64,000 nt of DNA from Paracamarosporium sp. OC-R06-R3 (lineage: Eukaryota > Ascomycota > Dothideomycetes > Pleosporales > Didymosphaeriaceae), in contig JACVRA010000077.1 in the NCBI GenBank assembly GCA_019828545.1, positions 62,001 through 126,000 on the forward strand, read 5' to 3'. Numbering within the stretch: position 1 is the stretch's first letter; each line of letters starts with the position of its first letter. Positions 58,368 to 64,000 of the stretch are shown in pieces. Both the position numbers and the translations under genes were made by a program. The notes below the pieces were generated by a model. That model ran no database searches. It saw nothing but the letters and a program-made list of their open reading frames with translations, and was not told the DNA's origin.

Positions 58368-59490
58368 TTATAGTTTGACCTTCTTCTTCGGTTTGTCTTC
58401 GCCATTTTCCATCCGCGTGCGCTTAAAGATACTTTGGTTCTTCATTGGTCCAAGGCCAGCCTTGCTCTGCGGAAGCACCTTTGCCTTCAAACCGAAGCTA
58501 AACTTGACCGGCGCAGCTCCCTCCTTCGGCACCTCCTCACCAACAGCTGCGTCCTTGGTCTGCTCCTCAGTAGACAATCCTTCCTTTTCCGAACCTGTTG
58601 CAGACACCTCCACAAGCGGTGACACGGAATCCTTAGGTGTTTGGACAGCACGCCTGGCTTCCAGTATCCTTGCCTTCTCCTCGGCCTCTTCTTGTGCTCG
58701 CTTCGACATCTTTTTCAGCATCTTATCTTCGCCGGCGCCACTCCTTGCCTCTGCCAGCTCCTGTTCCCTGATTTCCTCTCTCCTCTTCGTTGCTGCAACA
58801 CTCGTATCCCTCCATGCAATCATCAAGCCATCTTTTTCATCCTCTTTAACGTTCACAATGCCTTCCCTCCCAAGATGTTTCACAAACTCCGTCAAGCTGG
58901 AAAAGCGCGTTGAATTCATGTGGATATGCCTAAAGGTGGAGGTAAAAAGTCAGTGTAACGTTCAAAAATCAAAGAGGTGGGTAGAAGTAGGCGTCTTAGC
59001 CAGCTCTCAATGTCTAAGATTTTAGACAACCGCCAGCACGACTGCTCACTTTGTACCCTGACATTACTTACTCTTTATCGCTAATGTACGAGTTGTAGAA
59101 CCTGTTTGCACCAATCCACTTCTCACCGTGGGAGGTGCGTAACAAAGAAACGAAATCGCGTTGGAAGTCGGAGCTATAGTTCTGGATGTACTTCTGGGGG
59201 TTTTCGCCAATGATATGCATCTGTCGGACATGCGATTCGGATTGAACGTGGCATTTAAAGCCATTAGCGTCCCTACACCTAGAAATACAAAGTCAGTGAA
59301 TGTCCCGAAATCAAAGGTTGTACCCTAGCATTACTCACTGTTTCTGACACGGTTCACACTAGCTTTTGGTAAGTTCTTGTTCTTCAAAGCAACTAATATT
59401 GTTACTTACCCAAAATCGGAGTCTTTGTAGCCCCTTAGATTTCATCTTGTTGGCTAGATGCTTGGTGCTGCCTACTTCTGCGCGCGGCAT
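58368..59490 (-). CDS. DNA/RNA-binding protein KIN17
   Basis: Exons 59490-59410, 59358-59339 (a 20-nt microexon), 59278-59072 and 58929-58368 on the minus strand sum to 870 nt (289 aa). N-terminus MPRAEVGSTKHLANKMKSKG; the C2H2-type zinc finger is split over three exons (WCEPCQKQ, CRDANGFKCHVQSESH). The winged-helix-like core is seen in RTSHGEKWIGANRFYNSYIS and RFSSLTEFVKHLGREGIVNV. A charged region and a conserved C-terminus with MKNQSIFKRTRMENGED follow. KIN17 is implicated in DNA replication, repair and pre-mRNA processing. It converges on the lyase gene. Confidence 0.92.
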
Positions 59491-59941
59491 CGTGACGGTT
59501 GCGCAAGTGCGGCTTTCGACTAATCTGGGGGTTGTATTTGATTGCACGATCGCGATCGCGATCGCGAGTTTAGACTTTGTAGTGTAGTCGCTGTTGTTAA
59601 GGAAAGTGGCGAGAGGTTGGTAAGTCTGATGTTGAGTGCCAGTTCACAGGGCTGAAGGAACGGCCGCGGATCATGACTAAGTTGCAAGCCGCTTGGCGCC
59701 ACACCGGGCAGTCGCCACTCACGTGACGTTTGGGAACCTGGGCCGTTTGCACTGGCTGCGATTGTTCATTCATACATCATAGTCATAGTATGCGATAGAT
59801 TGACGAGTGGGTTTACAGATAGAAAGAATTTAATATTCGTGTAGGGACGTTACTTCAGTATTCACCCTCAAAAGTGATCAACGAGGAAAACACTACCTAG
59901 TCTTCATATCGAAAAACCGGCGCGTCCTCTTATCCGCCAGC
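59491..59941. other. Intergenic region, KIN17 promoter/SDR 3' end
   Basis: 451 bp. It contains the GATCGC tandem near the KIN17 start. Confidence 0.5.
59547..59567. repeat. GATCGC tandem (CGATCG palindrome) upstream of KIN17
   Basis: Three GATCGC units form a self-complementary 21-bp tract 57 bp before the KIN17 start. Confidence 0.55.
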
Positions 59942-61119
59942 TTATTCATCCTCTGGCAGCCCAACAAATTTGTTGCTCATTGTCCAAAGCCGTTTCGCTT
60001 TTTCTTCATCGTACGCCCACTTTTCGTATCCAGACTCAAACACACCAGAGCCTTCAGGCACGGGCGGCGCTATCTGGCAATTGTCCAGATACTTCCCACC
60101 CTTACCTTCCCAACACCTCGCGACTGCTGCCCATACACTCGTTGCCGCGCCTTGAGCCTCATTCTTCATATACTTGTCGACTGCAGGATCTGCCCTCCAC
60201 GCAGAGGTATCTAGATGGCTTTGCAAGCCCGTCCAGATGCCGCCAGGATGCAGGCTGTAGGCATGCAAGCCACGTGATCCATACCTGCGCTCTATCTCGT
60301 TGGCAAGGTAGATATTGCCTATCTTGGAGTGCGCATATGCTCGGTTAGGCTCGTATGCGCCGTTCTCGAGCATGATATTATCGAGGTCGATATCGTTGTA
60401 GCGGTGACCCAACGACGACACAGAAACAACCCGAGAGTTCAGATCTGGCGTGGATGAGGATAGAAGAGCGGGTTTAAGTAGTTGGAACAAGAGGAAGTGC
60501 GCAAGATGATTAGTGCCGAACTGTTTCTCAAATCCGTCTTCGGTCTTCTCCTCGGGGATAGCCATGATTCCGGCGTTATTTATGAGGATGTTGAGCTGGT
60601 TGTTCGTTTTCTCGAGGAAGGATTTGGCGAATGTGCGTACTGATGTCAATGAATTCAAATCCAGCAATTCGAGATCGAGCTTCCCCGGTTCGAGAACTTT
60701 GCATAATAAGCAAACGTCGCAGAACGATTGTCTTCTCGGGAATACTCACTGCCATCCAACGCCTTCTTACCCTTGTTTAAGTCGCGCGCAGTCGCATAAA
60801 CATGGGCACCCGTTGCTTTCATAGCACGGGCAGTCTCAATGCCAATGCCAGACGAGCAGCCGGTGATTAGGACTGTACACAGAAATTCTCAGCACGTCTT
60901 TCGATAGCCGGATTCCCTGTGTAATACTCACCAACTTTCCCCGAAAGCTTGCCTGGGGTCCGTTAGTCAACGCCTTGTTCAAGGCGATGTCGCGTACATA
61001 CCTTCAAGGCCATCATCCCTGATGATTTGCAAAGCGGTCGGGCGGTCGTCGCCGGGGCCGTTAGTATTTTTGTGAACAGAGGCATAGCGTTTAAACTCGG
61101 GAATGTCGTAGTCAGCCAT
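59942..61119 (-). CDS. Short-chain dehydrogenase/reductase
   Basis: Exons 61119-61002, 60952-60932 (21 nt), 60872-60750 and 60696-59942 on the minus strand sum to 1,017 nt (338 aa). The Rossmann motif TGCSSGIG follows KLSGKVVLI, then NNAGIMA, a catalytic Ser region (RVVSVSSLG) and the YAHSK catalytic Tyr/Lys. This is the retinol dehydrogenase/WWOX-like group of classical SDRs, acting on an unknown alcohol or ketone with NAD(P). The last 70 residues (WEGKGGKYLDNCQIAPPVPE, YEKWAYDEEKAKRLW) are typical of this fungal subgroup. The microexon carries the strand before the cofactor loop. Confidence 0.88.
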
Positions 61120-63227
<2,108 letters not shown>

Positions 63228-63531
63228 AGCTACTTACTCAAGCTGAGTGTAAGAGACTTAGATGCATTCCAGGGCGTTTACTTCACGTGCATAGTTCAAT
63301 ATACCCTTTGCTTGATTTCTATAATATTTTTGCGCGCCGCTGACTAATTCCCCCTCTTCTTCCAGGCATCGAAAAGCCGCGGTGACTGGGCTTTCTCAAA
63401 ACGGTATAGCTCACCGGCAGCTGTCTGACATGTACTGTTTCAGCCGAGCGCTTGATGTATTGTTCTTCCACATTCAACGACGAAATGCTTTTACCCTTGA
63501 TTTTTAGACGTTCGTCAACTAACTTCACAAC
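63228..63531. other. Tandem intergenic region, KRR1/SET gene
   Basis: 304 bp between the KRR1 stop and the next start on the same strand. Nothing further recognised. Confidence 0.5.
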
Positions 63532-64000
63532 ATGAAATTCCTTTCATACTGTCGTGCCACTTTCAGCGTCTTTTTGGTACATGCAACAGCCATCTCGTTA
63601 AGTCAGCAATGCTGGTATGAGTATCCACTATTAGCTGTCAACTTCCAATGTTCAAGCGAGAAAAACCTTGAATACGTACAGCAGTTAGGTCCAGCCGCGT
63701 CTTGCCAGTCTGCTGAACTCAATGGGGATGCCTACCACACGTGGTCCTACCCGCCGATATGCACAGAGACCCTCCATAACATTGGAAGTAAGCTGTGCGT
63801 ATATACAGACTCATCTTTTAGCAACGGGCGGGGCATCTCAATATTCACCACGCCTACCCTTGCCAAAGAATTTCGCGCTTTGGCACCTTTCCACGAGTTA
63901 TCCGCACTGACGGGCATCAATGAATTTTCCGGAAACTGGTACACGCAAGACATGCCTGGTAAAGGCATGGGCATGCTCGCCAAACGAGACCTCAAATTCA
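63532..64000 (+). CDS. SET-domain protein with signal-peptide-like N-terminus (cut by window edge)
   Basis: The frame is open from ATG 63532 to the end of the window (156 residues, incomplete). A hydrophobic lead (MKFLSYCRATFSVFLVHATA) looks like a signal peptide. It is followed by a Cys-bearing region (QQCWYEYPLLAVNFQCSS, AASCQSAELNG, PPICTETLHNIGSKLC) and, at the edge, PGKGMGMLAKRDLKF, the opening strand of a SET domain (compare the GKG-A-R pattern). The SET call rests on that motif alone. SET proteins of this type with apparent secretion signals are annotated in many ascomycetes; their substrates are unknown. Confidence 0.6.
   Translation, partial: MKFLSYCRATFSVFLVHATAISLSQQCWYEYPLLAVNFQCSSEKNLEYVQQLGPAASCQSAELNGDAYHTWSYPPICTETLHNIGSKLCVYTDSSFSNGRGISIFTTPTLAKEFRALAPFHELSALTGINEFSGNWYTQDMPGKGMGMLAKRDLKF

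Overview
The window is nuclear DNA of a filamentous ascomycete (Pezizomycotina; Dothideomycetes is my best guess, from overall gene content rather than any single marker). The evidence is the compact genes on both strands, introns mostly of 46-160 nt with GTRNGT donors, CTRAY-like branch points and YAG acceptors, and filamentous-fungal families: LYC1-like acetyltransferase, PEX20, 2EXR protein, CHR chromate transporter, multi-intron beta-tubulin. No bacterial operons, CRISPR array, prophage, rRNA gene or recognisable tRNA was seen. I rebuilt exon structures by hand from splice signals and reading-frame phase; total lengths divisible by three support them.

Layout. 0-5.5 kb: 5' end of a Kap114/importin-9 karyopherin, the translesion-polymerase subunit REV7, and an RNF216-like RBR ubiquitin ligase. 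6.4-16 kb: LYC1-like acetyltransferase, threonine synthase, a CHORD-CS Hsp90 co-chaperone paired head to head with a glutaredoxin-like gene across a perfect heat-shock element, an HpcH/HpaI aldolase, and a chromate transporter. 15.8-19.5 kb: a geneless, hairpin-rich, then GC-rich stretch. 19.5-30 kb: a kelch single-pass membrane protein, a two-HMG-box mitochondrial-type protein, the mitochondrial branched-chain aminotransferase (a TGACTCA amino-acid-control element lies upstream), and a SCYL2-like pseudokinase. 31-40 kb: AAAP amino-acid permease, phospholipid methyltransferase OPI3, beta-tubulin, alkaline ceramidase, prefoldin 1. 41-51.7 kb: a charged coiled-coil protein, PEX20, a GH30 glycosidase, then a tight RNA-processing block CWC25-ESF2-SYF2.

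51.7-58.1 kb is different. It is gene-poor and holds a foldback element, broken reading-frame fragments, a 2EXR gene, a small cupin and a polysaccharide-lyase gene whose last 28 codons are cut off by an in-frame TAG. This looks like an accessory or decaying compartment between housekeeping blocks. 58.3-64 kb returns to housekeeping genes: KIN17, a short-chain dehydrogenase, KRR1, then the start of a SET-domain gene with a signal-peptide-like N-terminus, cut by the window edge.

Functionally the window is mostly housekeeping: amino-acid metabolism and uptake (THR4, BAT1, permease, LYC1-like), lipid metabolism (OPI3, ceramidase), protein folding (CHORD, PFD1), and RNA/ribosome biogenesis (CWC25, ESF2, SYF2, KRR1, with KIN17). 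Two secreted carbohydrate-active enzymes suggest a plant- or litter-associated life. I did not find a convincing undescribed multi-gene system. The best leads are the interrupted lyase, the hairpin cluster near 17.1 kb, the relic frames near 52.9 and 54.5 kb, the extra helical segment of PEX20, and the secreted-looking SET protein.
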